In this document: piece after piece, positions 17,431 through 27,600 of the stretch
Layout: each line of letters begins with the position of its first letter
Numbering within the stretch: the stretch's first letter is position 1
Origin: Sapientia aquatica
GTDB taxonomy: Bacteria; Pseudomonadota; Gammaproteobacteria; Burkholderiales; Burkholderiaceae_D
Assembly (NCBI RefSeq): GCF_004358105.1
Contig: NZ_SMYL01000003.1
Span: forward strand, 191,371-255,370
Direction of reading: 5' to 3'
Length of the DNA stretch: 64,000 bases
Program-made: the position numbers and the translations under genes
Notes under the pieces: model-generated
The model's input: only the letters and a program-made list of their open reading frames with translations
Database searches by the model: none
Told to the model about the DNA's origin: nothing

Positions 17431-18567
17431 TTATTTTTTGAAAATTCGTACATTAATCGAGCCAATAGATCGAATTTTCATAATCGCTGGATTTTGAGAC
17501 CAGTCTTTTGCAGTAAATTCCCTTCCAAGCTTTAATGCTGGCTTCTCAACCAAATACCAAGAAAATATTCCTAAAATTAGGGCTATGATCATAGAGACTA
17601 TCTGATTGCCATGAACGCCAATATTGGGCAACGAAGCATGCACGCACTGCTGAACTAAGAAACCATACAAGTACACTCCGTATGACGCATCAAATGGCAA
17701 CTTCAGATGCGCGACAGTAAATGGGAGTGAACCTAAATAAATTGAAGTATAAAAAAACGCCAAATAAAACGAAATGATATGCGCTCGATTTTCACTTAAA
17801 CACATAACAAGTAACCATAACAGGGCGACCAATCGTATATCGAGGATGATGTTTTTTTTATTTACCGCAAACAGCACGCCTATCGAGAAGCATGCTGGCA
17901 AAAGGACAGCATCGGGATTTCGGGAAAAATAAGGTAAATAATGCGGTGCAAAGAAGGCGACAACAATTACGCTCAAAAAAATCAAGTTAGAAATAATGCG
18001 GCGAGAAAAAACACCAATGGCACAGAAAACCGCAACATATACATAGCAAACAAATTCAAAATTTAGAGTCCACAACGCTCCATTCAAGCCAAATTCGCTA
18101 TCGTCAAGAACTGTGGGCAATTTCCATTGCAAGCGAAACAATCCTAAATTTTTAGTGAGGTAAGTCCAAGTAGACTTCTGAAGAAAATAATCGGGCAGTG
18201 AGCCGTTTGTGTATATTGGTCCGACGATGAGAATGGTGAATAGTAAGCATACTAATAGCGCAGGATAAATTCGAAATAATCTACGAGCGATAAACTTCAT
18301 TGGCTCCGGGCGATTAATAATACTTTCAGTCACGAGAAGACCACTCAAAAAAAAGAAAAACTTAACGGCTAAAGAACCAGAATAGTCGAAATGCAATACG
18401 GAGAGAACCCAATCTTGAAGCGGCGGTTGCGGAGAAATGGGATACGCATGACCAACAATTACCGCGAATGCCGCCATCAGTCGCAGAAGATCAAAGTTAT
18501 TGCTATTTTTAAAAATAGCAATCGACAATATATTTTTCGATTTCTTATTGCATTGATCGACAATCAA
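17431..18567 (-). CDS. Acyltransferase 3 family membrane protein (OafA-like)
   Basis: This integral membrane O-acyltransferase has about ten membrane segments in 378 residues. It has the family start NNFDLLRLMAAFAVIVGHAYPI, including the conserved His of the active site, then FFFLSGLLVTESI, RRLFRIYPAL and LWTLNFEFVCY. Proteins of this group acetylate or otherwise acylate O-antigen and other cell-surface sugars. The start appears to be TTG at 18567 with AGGAT upstream, because no earlier in-frame ATG precedes the conserved region. It is convergent with the plus-strand glycosyltransferase. The acyl donor and target sugar are not predictable. Confidence 0.84.
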   Translation of the reverse strand: MIVDQCNKKSKNILSIAIFKNSNNFDLLRLMAAFAVIVGHAYPISPQPPLQDWVLSVLHFDYSGSLAVKFFFFLSGLLVTESIINRPEPMKFIARRLFRIYPALLVCLLFTILIVGPIYTNGSLPDYFLQKSTWTYLTKNLGLFRLQWKLPTVLDDSEFGLNGALWTLNFEFVCYVYVAVFCAIGVFSRRIISNLIFLSVIVVAFFAPHYLPYFSRNPDAVLLPACFSIGVLFAVNKKNIILDIRLVALLWLLVMCLSENRAHIISFYLAFFYTSIYLGSLPFTVAHLKLPFDASYGVYLYGFLVQQCVHASLPNIGVHGNQIVSMIIALILGIFSWYLVEKPALKLGREFTAKDWSQNPAIMKIRSIGSINVRIFKK

Positions 18568-18853
18568 AATTTCGCATCCTGTTTTTTGTATTGGTGATTA
18601 TGGCGTCAACTAGGACCAACAAATGTTGTCACATTGGTTACATCTTGATGGGTGCGTTAGCATTATTGTCGTTCACTTCAAAGATACTTTTCAAATTAGC
18701 ATATCACCTGGCAGTAAGTAGTATAAAAGAATTCAAATTAAACTCGACTTATCCGCTAGGTTCAGCACTAACATCTTAAAGCTGAGAAATGCAACAGTGC
18801 GCAGTTCCAACAAAAAAATAACAATATAATATGACTGTTATGCAAAATCGCTA

Positions 18854-19894
18854 TCAAACCAAATCTAACTTCAATAGCGCACCCCTAATCCAATTATCCA
18901 AATAAATAAATACGACAGTGATTATAAGAGTTACCGAAACCAAACTAATAAGTTGCGCCTTCAACGAATAAGAGTGCAAATTAGAAAATTCAAAAATCAA
19001 TAAGAAAATTGGTAAATGAATAATATAAAGTGGATATGAAATTTCTCCTAGAATCTTGCATATTCGCTGGCAAAAACCACTGATTTCGATACGCGAAAGC
19101 AGGACTATTACGATCGGAGCGATTATAAAGGACCAGATCAGTGCTCGCTGGAAACCTTCCATGAAAAAGCCAGTAAGCAAAATCGGGATTAATAAAATGG
19201 GAAGAAACTTATTAACTACTAAACGGCGATTACTAAATTGGTAAAGAGCACAGCCAAGGAAAAACTCGGAAATTACTCTAGGAAATCCATATATAAAACT
19301 TTGAATGCCCCATCCTGGATTATCATTCTTGAGTAAAATTACAATTAGGCCGTAACATATGATAGTTGTGATTAATAGTGGATTCGGGGGATTCCGTCCA
19401 AATTTGGACAAGTAAATGTAATAAATAACATTTACGAAGAACTCAAAGAATAATGACCAAGCAGGACCATCAAACGGATACAAGCTACCAAAAATTATTT
19501 CGGATCCAAAAGGCCAACCCGTGTTATTTAAATACGGAAATCCTAAAATCCCCAATACAATTGAACCAACTAAATTGTTACTATTCACGATTAACGGCGC
19601 ACCAAAAATTAAAGGTGAGAGCATTGCAAAGATTCCCAGCAGCAATCCAATGAAATACATTGGATAAAGTCGAACAAATCGCCGCCAAATAAACGCAAGG
19701 AAAGTCATTCCACCAGTAATCCGATCAAAGTAGCTATGCGCGATTATGAAGCCAGAAAGAATAAAAAATAAATCAACCGCTATGGAACCACCCTTTAGCC
19801 AATGCAATCCATTATGCTGAGTAAAATGGTAAGTCATCACAGCAATTGCGGAGATCCCCCTCAATCCATCAAGCAAGTCAAATCTAGATTTCAT
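18854..19894 (-). CDS. Acyltransferase 3 family membrane protein
   Basis: This second AT3 protein of 346 residues begins FDLLDGLRGISAIAVMTYHF, with the conserved Arg and His, followed by VDLFFILSGFIIAHSYFDRI, WRRFVRLYPMYFIGL and AWSLFFEFFVN. About ten membrane segments are visible. It would acylate a surface glycan or lipid from the inner membrane. Sequence relation to the neighbouring AT3 at 17431-18567 is only at family level, so this is not a recent duplication. The 286-bp gap between the two holds no supported gene. Base composition is clearly AT-rich. Confidence 0.84.
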   Translation of the reverse strand: MKSRFDLLDGLRGISAIAVMTYHFTQHNGLHWLKGGSIAVDLFFILSGFIIAHSYFDRITGGMTFLAFIWRRFVRLYPMYFIGLLLGIFAMLSPLIFGAPLIVNSNNLVGSIVLGILGFPYLNNTGWPFGSEIIFGSLYPFDGPAWSLFFEFFVNVIYYIYLSKFGRNPPNPLLITTIICYGLIVILLKNDNPGWGIQSFIYGFPRVISEFFLGCALYQFSNRRLVVNKFLPILLIPILLTGFFMEGFQRALIWSFIIAPIVIVLLSRIEISGFCQRICKILGEISYPLYIIHLPIFLLIFEFSNLHSYSLKAQLISLVSVTLIITVVFIYLDNWIRGALLKLDLV

Positions 19895-19949
19895 TTTAAA
19901 TAGCTAAAGGTAATAATTTGTGTTTTAAGCGTTTCAATATGCTCTTTGA

Positions 19950-21509
19950 TCAATGAAAATAAATTCGAGTAACCTTAAACGAAAGGTTTCGCGAGTCTTT
20001 ACTCACACCAAATTGGGCTGGAACGATCGCTCGGTCTGCCGACATATCCATCTCTACAAAACCAGTATGGTCAAGAAGTTGAGCAATTTCAGGCCACAAA
20101 ATTTCAATGCGAAACATGTCATCGCTAACAAATGTGCGTTTGGCCGCAATTTTTCCATTAATTGAAATAGAAATTGTCAATGGTTCATATTGCCCGGTCT
20201 TACTTGAAATGAATTGCGCTGGAGCCCAACCCTCCACGATGATAGGTTTACCGGCCATAGAATTACCTGCGTGGTCGGTTGTAGCCAAAGTTAAATGCGC
20301 TTTTGGCCCAAGCCAAGTGGATCGTTTACCAAGGTCGCCTTCAATTTCAAAGGAACCAAGCAAGACGTCTGTTGACTTGACAAGTGACCTCGACCAATCA
20401 CTGTTCGCATCAAAACTGGTCATATCTCGCTGCTGTCCTAGGTCTAAAATCAGCATTCCGATTTGCCCATTTAAATTTTCCGCTGGTACCGGCAAATTCC
20501 CACCACCAAACCAGACTGCCCATTTTCCTCCACCAACAGCTATTAACGTCGTATCGCAAATTACCTTACTAAACCACTCGGAACGTAATTTGTTACTAAT
20601 CAAACCCGTGGTACTTATTTTTTTCCAATGAATACCATCGGTAGATATCGCATAACCAATATTTCGTATCTCATCGGATGCTCTACCTGTATAGAACATA
20701 TAAAAATACGGTGGCTGGTAAGCAATACTTGGCTCACCAAGACCATTCTCGTCGAATGAGCCACCAGCACCGATATCAAGTACTGGATTATTCGACAATC
20801 GAGTCCAATGTAACCCATCAACTGATTTTGCAATTCCCAAACGCTGCACACCAACACTATCCTGACCCAGATAGTAGAGATATAAAGCCTCCCCTTTTTC
20901 AATCACAAAGGGATCGCCCACACTATCGGAATCCCAAGCACCTGCAGGGCCGGTAGCCAAAATCGGATTTGGGTGTTTTTTGAAGTGAAAACCATCATCA
21001 GAAACAGCTAAACCAATATTAGCGATACCACGATCATTAATACCTTGATAAAAATAATATATTCTCTGAGCAAAGTAAATTGCAGTTCCATTACCTGCAA
21101 TATATCCCGTATCCCAATCAGAAATGCTAGGTGCTAATACTGGATTACCCACAAACTTTTGCCAAGAAATGCCATCATTTGAGACCGCTACGCCAGTTCG
21201 CCAGAGCTTGCCATCAAAACCTGAATAATAGTTAAAATATTTATCCTTAAACTTAATAACCGACGGGTTTAAAACATCAGTGCTGTCCCACTCACCTATC
21301 ACTCCTCTTTCAAGAACTGGGTGGTTGACTAAAGTATCTATTTTTACCGGAACAATGGACAACTGCTTTGTCGGAGCGGGTAGAACTGCATTGCTCGAAT
21401 TTACCACCGGGGCGCCAATTTCCGTACTTCTTCGGCAAGATACAATTAGCATTAGTAATAAATAAATAACTGAGAATTTATAATTTTTAATATTTGCGGC
21501 TACATGCAT
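19950..21509 (-). CDS. Secreted five-bladed beta-propeller lipoprotein (GH43/GH130-like)
   Basis: The protein is about 519 residues from ATG 21509 (529 from ATG 21539). It has a hydrophobic signal ending in LMLIVSC, so Cys35 of the longer form is a lipoprotein acceptor. The body has at least four repeats of the pattern GxAxSxDGxxWxKxxxNPVL (NDGISWQK, DDGFHFKK, VDGLHWTR, TDGIHWKK), typical of the five-bladed propeller of GH43, GH62 and GH130 enzymes. The residues WDS-TDVLNPSVIKF and YYSGFDG match such propellers. A C-terminal beta-rich domain of about 130 residues follows. The function may be glycan cleavage or binding; catalytic residues were not assigned with confidence. Confidence 0.72.
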   Translation of the reverse strand: MHVAANIKNYKFSVIYLLLMLIVSCRRSTEIGAPVVNSSNAVLPAPTKQLSIVPVKIDTLVNHPVLERGVIGEWDSTDVLNPSVIKFKDKYFNYYSGFDGKLWRTGVAVSNDGISWQKFVGNPVLAPSISDWDTGYIAGNGTAIYFAQRIYYFYQGINDRGIANIGLAVSDDGFHFKKHPNPILATGPAGAWDSDSVGDPFVIEKGEALYLYYLGQDSVGVQRLGIAKSVDGLHWTRLSNNPVLDIGAGGSFDENGLGEPSIAYQPPYFYMFYTGRASDEIRNIGYAISTDGIHWKKISTTGLISNKLRSEWFSKVICDTTLIAVGGGKWAVWFGGGNLPVPAENLNGQIGMLILDLGQQRDMTSFDANSDWSRSLVKSTDVLLGSFEIEGDLGKRSTWLGPKAHLTLATTDHAGNSMAGKPIIVEGWAPAQFISSKTGQYEPLTISISINGKIAAKRTFVSDDMFRIEILWPEIAQLLDHTGFVEMDMSADRAIVPAQFGVSKDSRNLSFKVTRIYFH

Positions 21510-21539
21510 AATTATCCATACCAGCCTATTAATATTCAT

Positions 21540-21904
21540 TTAGTTTTAAACCGAAACCCACGTTATTTCAACAAGATTCATACAAAGTATTACATTAAAA
21601 AGCCGTAATGAATTAGGGCCGATCATGAAAGCTAAATATTATGAGGGAATAAAAACCTAAATGATTTACTGTCGATGCTATTGATAGGGATGCAGTTGAA
21701 CAAAGCAACAATAGCAATATTTAATAAACATAATTTCACCAATTTATCATAGTTATCCTACGATTTAAATTGATGCCATTTTTGTTTATATCGGATATTG
21801 TTAACAATTTGAAATTTTGGAATGTAATATTTATAGCTGCCCGCACCTCCTGCTAGTAGCACTAGTTAAGTGAAGGTGCTGCAAAAATTACCAGCCTAAA
21901 TTTA
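21540..21904. other. AT-rich intergenic region, nothing recognised
   Basis: This gap of 365 bp, or slightly more if the shorter start of the propeller gene is used, lies between two minus-strand lipoprotein genes. It presumably contains the propeller-gene promoter. No gene, repeat or clear regulatory motif was found. Confidence 0.4.
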
Positions 21905-22333
21905 TTATTTTGCAGGTACCACTTTAAACACACCGACCCGAAAAATCTTTCCCGTTGATACTTGTTTAATAACTACTTCTTTATCACCAGGCTGTGCCAA
22001 TAAGTCGGGAGAAATTGCCGCAGTAATCAGCTTATCTTGGATAGACGTGGCCTTCGCAGGTTGCCCACCAAATAGAACTTGGGCTTCACCGAGACTTTGT
22101 TCACCATTAGTCTGAATCCACAATCCTACAGCCCCATCCGGCTGCTTATTAGGGAATTCGCCGACCATTGCAGTCTGTGGCCCCCAATCGCCCACTTTCA
22201 CTTCAGCCACAGCCGCTGCTGGTTTTGACAAATCCGGCTTACTGATCGGGCTGTCATTTTTTTCACAGCCAGAGAGAATACAAAAAGCCAACAAACTTAA
22301 TAAATTAACAAATAAAAAAGACGATTTCTTCAT
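21905..22333 (-). CDS. Small lipoprotein of unknown function
   Basis: This protein of 142 residues has a clear lipoprotein signal (MKKSSFLFVNLL...FCILSGC, acceptor Cys23). After a Pro/Ala linker comes a single beta-rich domain with VGDWGPQTAMVGEFPNKQPDG and GEAQVLFGGQPAKATSIQDKLITAAI. The pattern is similar to IPT/TIG immunoglobulin-like domains, but no specific family was recognised. GGGAAA precedes the ATG. It sits between two surface-glycan modification genes, so a role at the outer membrane is possible but unproven. Confidence 0.65.
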   Translation of the reverse strand: MKKSSFLFVNLLSLLAFCILSGCEKNDSPISKPDLSKPAAAVAEVKVGDWGPQTAMVGEFPNKQPDGAVGLWIQTNGEQSLGEAQVLFGGQPAKATSIQDKLITAAISPDLLAQPGDKEVVIKQVSTGKIFRVGVFKVVPAK

Positions 22334-22444
22334 TTTTCCCTCAACATTTATAAGAACTATAAGTTGGATAGCGCACCACCCAACGACCGATATACCGAAA
22401 AATTGGTTACAACTTTACCCGCTAATGCAGCAATTTCGTGCGAC

Positions 22445-23626
22445 TCATTTGCGGCCAAACTTTGTCAAATGAGCTGGCCAAAATTTAGCACCTTTGAACT
22501 TATCTGGGAGCGAATATCGTAAAAATATGTTCGCTCGTTTTTCAAAAAACACAAATAAACAAATAGACAAAGTAATTAATAATATTAGATAGCAATAAAA
22601 GTCCACAACCGGATAATTATTTCTTAGCCCATCAAAATACCTGTAGTAAAACTGATGAATAGGCAATTGCAATATATATATTGAATAGCTAGCCTCACCG
22701 AGCAAAATCAATGGTCTAGCTTTAAGTAAATTTATACTATTGTGTTTAACAACGGATAACGCGATTATGAAAATCAAAAAAAACGGCGAAAGAAAACTAG
22801 AACTAAATGCTAATTTAAATCCAACATAGCGCTCAATAAGGTACGGATAAGTCAATAAAAACCATAATAACCCAATTGAAATCGGCAGCACCGCAACCGA
22901 AAATTTCGCACTAATTTTTGTATGGTTTCGTATGAACCAAACTCCGCCCGAAACCCCCAAAAGGAAACTACAAAAATGGGATGGCGGAAAATAAAAGATA
23001 AGGTCGTGCGATGTCGAAGGAAAACCTGTGTAATAACCCATAGTCAGCGCAACCGAAAGCACAATCTGTGTCGCCAGCCATATAATTATCGAAATTATAA
23101 ATAAGCGTGAAGTCGATACCTTATTCTGACTAATTGCTTTCAAAATAAACGGAAATGAGAAATAAAAAAACATCTCCGCAGATAAAGACCATCCTGGCGA
23201 ATTGAGCTTGATTGGATATGGGGTAAGCCATGACTGGAGCAGCACTATGTCCAATCCAGCGGCAATGATGTCAACTTTCTCTCTTTGCAAATATAAAAAG
23301 ACGATTGTCAAAAATAATGCCAACAAATAGACCGGCATGATTCTTGAAACACGAGCCCACCAATATGTCTTAGCGACAACCTCTTTTTTGTGGTAGTAGG
23401 ATATTCCCATTACAAATCCTGACAAAACAAAGAAAAATGTGACCATTTGTGGTCCAGAAGTGAGAACGGCACTGAGTCCAGCGGCCTGCCCATAATGAAA
23501 AACAACCACAATCACAGCGGCAATAAACCTAAAAAATGTAAGCGCCTCTACGCGAGTCGAACTATCTTGTGACGATAGCGTTGACGATGACGACGACCTT
23601 GACGCCACTTGAATGGAACTCTGCAC
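22445..23626 (-). CDS. Acyltransferase 3 family membrane protein with Ser-rich N-terminus
   Basis: This third AT3 protein of the region has about 393 residues. The start is taken as GTG at 23626 because GGGGGG lies about seven bases upstream, and the GTG overlaps the stop codon of the preceding gene by one base. The first 25 residues are Ser-rich (ASRSSSSSTLSS) and cytoplasmic. The AT3 domain follows with VEALTFFRFIAAVIVVVFHYG (conserved Arg, His), FFFVLSGFVMGISYY, WARVSRIMPVYLL and GWSLSAEMFFYFSFPF. The coupling to the GDP-sugar dehydratase gene suggests it acylates the glycan made by this cluster. Confidence 0.83.
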   Translation of the reverse strand: MQSSIQVASRSSSSSTLSSQDSSTRVEALTFFRFIAAVIVVVFHYGQAAGLSAVLTSGPQMVTFFFVLSGFVMGISYYHKKEVVAKTYWWARVSRIMPVYLLALFLTIVFLYLQREKVDIIAAGLDIVLLQSWLTPYPIKLNSPGWSLSAEMFFYFSFPFILKAISQNKVSTSRLFIISIIIWLATQIVLSVALTMGYYTGFPSTSHDLIFYFPPSHFCSFLLGVSGGVWFIRNHTKISAKFSVAVLPISIGLLWFLLTYPYLIERYVGFKLAFSSSFLSPFFLIFIIALSVVKHNSINLLKARPLILLGEASYSIYILQLPIHQFYYRYFDGLRNNYPVVDFYCYLILLITLSICLFVFFEKRANIFLRYSLPDKFKGAKFWPAHLTKFGRK

Positions 23627-24591
23627 TATCGCCCCCCGTTGGAAACGTTTAGGGACTTGCGCCAATAAGCGAGCATATCTGCAACCGTGTCATTTAAGGG
23701 CACTGACTGTTGCCAGCCGGTGGCGGAGATCAAACGCGATGAATCGCCAAAAATAACTTTTTCGTCACTCGGTCGCAGCAATGTTGAATCAACTTCTACT
23801 GTAAAAGGAACTCGCGATCCGGCAATCACTAAGTCCACCAATTCCTGCATTTGATAGGTCTTGGCTCCGCTAATGTTATAGACCTCCCCGGGGACACCGT
23901 GTTGGGCTAACAATTCGAGGGCGCGAATTAAGTCGCGCACATCCGTGATAGCACGATGAGTGTGCAGATTCCCGACACGTAACACTGGTGGAATTTGACC
24001 CGCCTCGATACGAACGACTCGATTCGTAAAATCTGCGCAAACGTCACCAGTTTTGCGGGGGCCAGTGGTATTGAAAATCCGAGCACAAACACTACGAATG
24101 TTAGCATTGGTCCAGTACTGCAAAGCGAGTAGTTCAGTGGCAACTTTGCTCACACCGTATGGATGCAGAGGTCGGAGCGGATGGGACTCCTTTACCGGAA
24201 TATCTTCGGCAGCAACTTCACCATATTCAGCGCTGGAACACGCCACAACCACTACGGGATCTATGCCAGAGGCGCGAATAGACTCATATACGTTGGCTGT
24301 ACCCAGCACATTTGTATCAAGTGTTTCGATCGGCACTGACCACGAAAGCGCGGGGAAACTCTGAGCTGCCAACAAATAGATTATGTCAGGCCGATTTTGC
24401 TTAATTACTGCATCGACTTGTTCCCGATAGCGGATATCGCAGCGAACTAGCTTATCTTGAAATGCCGCATAATCACGACTATCAATAGTAGGGTTGTACT
24501 GGGTACCAAGTACGTTATGCCCTTGAGCGATAGCGCGTTCCATCAAGTAACTACCAACAAAACCTGTGGCACCTAAAATCAGAATATTCAT
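23626..24591 (-). CDS. GDP-sugar 4,6-dehydratase/reductase-like SDR (GMD/RMD group)
   Basis: This 321-residue extended SDR has the NAD(P) motif GATGFVGSYLM (7-17), ACSSAEYG (117-124) with Glu122, YGVSK (Tyr145, Lys149) and ARIFNTTGPRKTGDVCADF, which match the GDP-mannose dehydratase / GDP-6-deoxy-mannose reductase group. It is nearer the reductase in length. With four GDP-heptose genes just upstream, it may act on GDP-D-glycero-D-manno-heptose, as DmhA/DmhB and WcbK do in 6-deoxy-heptose pathways. GDP-mannose is the alternative substrate. The gene follows the 1347-residue fusion by 13 bp. Confidence 0.82.
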   Translation of the reverse strand: MNILILGATGFVGSYLMERAIAQGHNVLGTQYNPTIDSRDYAAFQDKLVRCDIRYREQVDAVIKQNRPDIIYLLAAQSFPALSWSVPIETLDTNVLGTANVYESIRASGIDPVVVVACSSAEYGEVAAEDIPVKESHPLRPLHPYGVSKVATELLALQYWTNANIRSVCARIFNTTGPRKTGDVCADFTNRVVRIEAGQIPPVLRVGNLHTHRAITDVRDLIRALELLAQHGVPGEVYNISGAKTYQMQELVDLVIAGSRVPFTVEVDSTLLRPSDEKVIFGDSSRLISATGWQQSVPLNDTVADMLAYWRKSLNVSNGGR

Positions 24592-24604
24592 ATTTCTCAG
24601 TCCT

Positions 24605-27600
24605 TTATTTTTTTCTCTGCTGGGTTATTTTGAGACGTCTAGCCTCCACATCCGCATAGGGCGTTGGGTCTACATCCTCTACTACAATCTTCCAAAGTGC
24701 GTCTTCAGAGAATCGATCCCGAGCGAAATTTTGCGATGTTTGTGATGCGCATTCCCAAACAACATTATCTTGTAGCAATTCAATAACCTTTGCTGCAAAA
24801 TCTTGAGGATTGTCTGCTACAAAAAGGAAACTCTCCGCATCAATAAATCCTTGTGCTCCAGCAGGTGAAGTAACACAAGGAAGACCGAAACGCATTGCCT
24901 CGACAACTTTTCCTTTCATCCCGCCACCAAATCGGAGTGGTGCAACTGACACGCGTGCTTTTTGGTAATAGTCTGCAAGAACATCATCGGTAACAAAACC
25001 GGTCACTGTCACGTCGGGACCAGCTAATCTCTTTACTTCCTCGGCTGGATTCGAGCCAACTAGATAAGTGTGAAGTCCGGGGAAAGTTGAATGAATCAGC
25101 GGAAGCACCTCGTTTACAAACCATACCGCCGCATCTACATTTGGTACATGTGCAAAGCCGGCAACAAACAGTAGTCCTGAGCGAATGGCAAGATTCGCCC
25201 ATGGTTCGTGCGGGAATGTATCAAAGGCATAGACCGGAATAGTAAAACACCGAGCGCGCGCGGCATTGACCTGAATCCAATTTTTCACATAATTGGTTTC
25301 GCCTTCAGCGGGGTAGTACACGGTGTCGACGTCCGCCCAAATTTGCTCTTCCCAGACTTTAACCTTATTAAGTTCTGATTCAACAACTGGATCGGGATTT
25401 AAGCTGTATTGATCTGCTAGACGAAGATGGTGCACATCATGACCGTAGTATAGCAATGTCGCTTCACTGTATTTACGCAACGAGTCAACAAATTCTATTG
25501 ATATATGCGGGCGGGAGAGCAACACGTAATCGATACTGGCTCCGTTACGTGCAATCCAATCTTCGAATCCATTGGCATATTCATCGCCATACATTACTTC
25601 AATCCCATGCTGTTGAAGCAACGGTGTATATATGGGATCGGGCCAAAGATTTTGTGGCCAGAGCTTCACTGACATGCCATTTTTTTGGAATAGGCACATA
25701 AACTGCCACATAGTGCGCGAACCGGCGTCACGATCAGGTTGTGGCACATAGTGGTCAATTACCAGCACTACTTTCTTCAATTGCGAACGATCACGTGCTA
25801 AAAATGGATTCTCCGCATTATAGAAATTTTCTCGCTCTAGGGTGCTGCGCCAGCGTTCTAAAAACTTACGCTGGTTTTCAATCTGATAGGCTTTAATTCC
25901 GCTATTGGTGTCCGTACCGTGAGAAATACCCTCATGATGTACAACAACAGATGCAGGCTGATAGAAAACTTTATACCCATCTTCTCGAATACGGAAAGCC
26001 AAATCGGTATCCTCGCAATACGCTGGAACGTATAACTCATCGAAGCCGCCGAGCTTCTGGAACAAGGCCATAGGTACCATGATCGATGCCCCTGATATAT
26101 AATCAGACTCGTGCAGGTATGAATACTCTGACCGAGCTGGGTTATCCATACGCCCATAGTTCCATGCGCTGGCATCAGACCAAACAATTCCTCCGGCCTC
26201 TTGTTGTCTTCCATCGGGGTAAACCAGCCGCGACCCAACCAATCCAGCATTTGGGAAGCGATCGAACACATCGATCAACGCATCAAGCCAACCACTAGTA
26301 ACCTCAGTATCGTTGTTTAGCAAAACCAAAAATTCCCCATTCGCCATAGTTAGCGCCTGATTACACGACAACAGAAATCCGAGATTCTTTGAATTATGAT
26401 GGTATTTTAAATTAGGGACTGCGCGTAGTTCGTCCATCTCCAAGTCACCTGAAGCATCTTCAATTACGATTACCTCAAAACTTACGTTCGCACCAACGTG
26501 CTGTATCGAGCGAAGGCAATCAACTGTGTAGCCGAGTTTGCCGTAAGTAGGTATGACTATGCTAACTCTTGGATTCGACACCTTATCAAAGCTTAATCCT
26601 TGTAGCGATGGCGTCAACTTGTTAAGTGGTTGCGATGATCTGGTTGGTTGCACTTGTACCGCTCTACTTAACGGTATCACTTCCTTATTAACTTCATAAG
26701 TTTGGGGGATCACTTCAGAAAGATAGGAGTTTCTTTTAGTTGATATCCAGTGCTCGAAAGATGGGGTACCTCTAAAAGCAGCAGGAAAGGTAAAGTACAA
26801 GGCATTTTTTAGTTGAGCGCGTTTATTATCTGATACCGGCAGCAAACGGAAAACGAAGCGCAGCAGCCCATATGGCAAGTTACCATTACGTCGATCGAGA
26901 GAAGCAGCGCGCCGAAATTGGCTTGATACAAATCTCATTGGAGCCGTCAATCGCCAGGATGTTGAATTGCGAAGTTCGTTGTTCTGATTGTGTAAAACTG
27001 AATTCAAATGTTCGCACTGAGTAATATTCCTATCTAATTCGGCAATTCTAGTTTCGAGTTTTACTATTTCATGGTTAGATGCGATCAGTTGCCGTTCGCT
27101 CTCAAATAGGCTTCGCTTAACATCGACCAGCTGATTCGTAAGTTGACCAAGTTCCGAAACGCTTTGGGAAAGGCTACCAATTTGGTTATCACGCTCAGAT
27201 ATTAGTTCTAATAGCGCGTCGTGCCGCTCAACTGATTCATTTATTTGGTTATCACGCTTTGATATTAGTTCTAATAGCGCGTGGTGCCGCTCAGCTGATT
27301 CATTTATTTGGCCATCACGCTGTGATATCAGTTCTAATAGCACGTGGTGCCGCTCAACTGATTCATTTATTTGGTTATCACGCTTTGATATTAGTTCTAA
27401 TAGCGCGTCGTGCCGCTCAGCTGATTCATTTAGTTGGTTATCACGCTTTGATATTAGTTCTAATAGCGCGTCGTGCCGCTCAGCTGATTCATTTAGTTGG
27501 TTATCACGCTTTGATATTAGTTCTAATAGCGCGTCGTGCCGCTCAGCTGATTCATTTATTTGGCCATCACGCTGTGATATCAGTTCTAATAGCACGTGGT

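Noticed and set aside
18591-18779. 62-codon open frame on the plus strand between two AT3 genes
   Set aside because: No ribosome-binding site or recognisable feature, and it lies in a gap between minus-strand genes.
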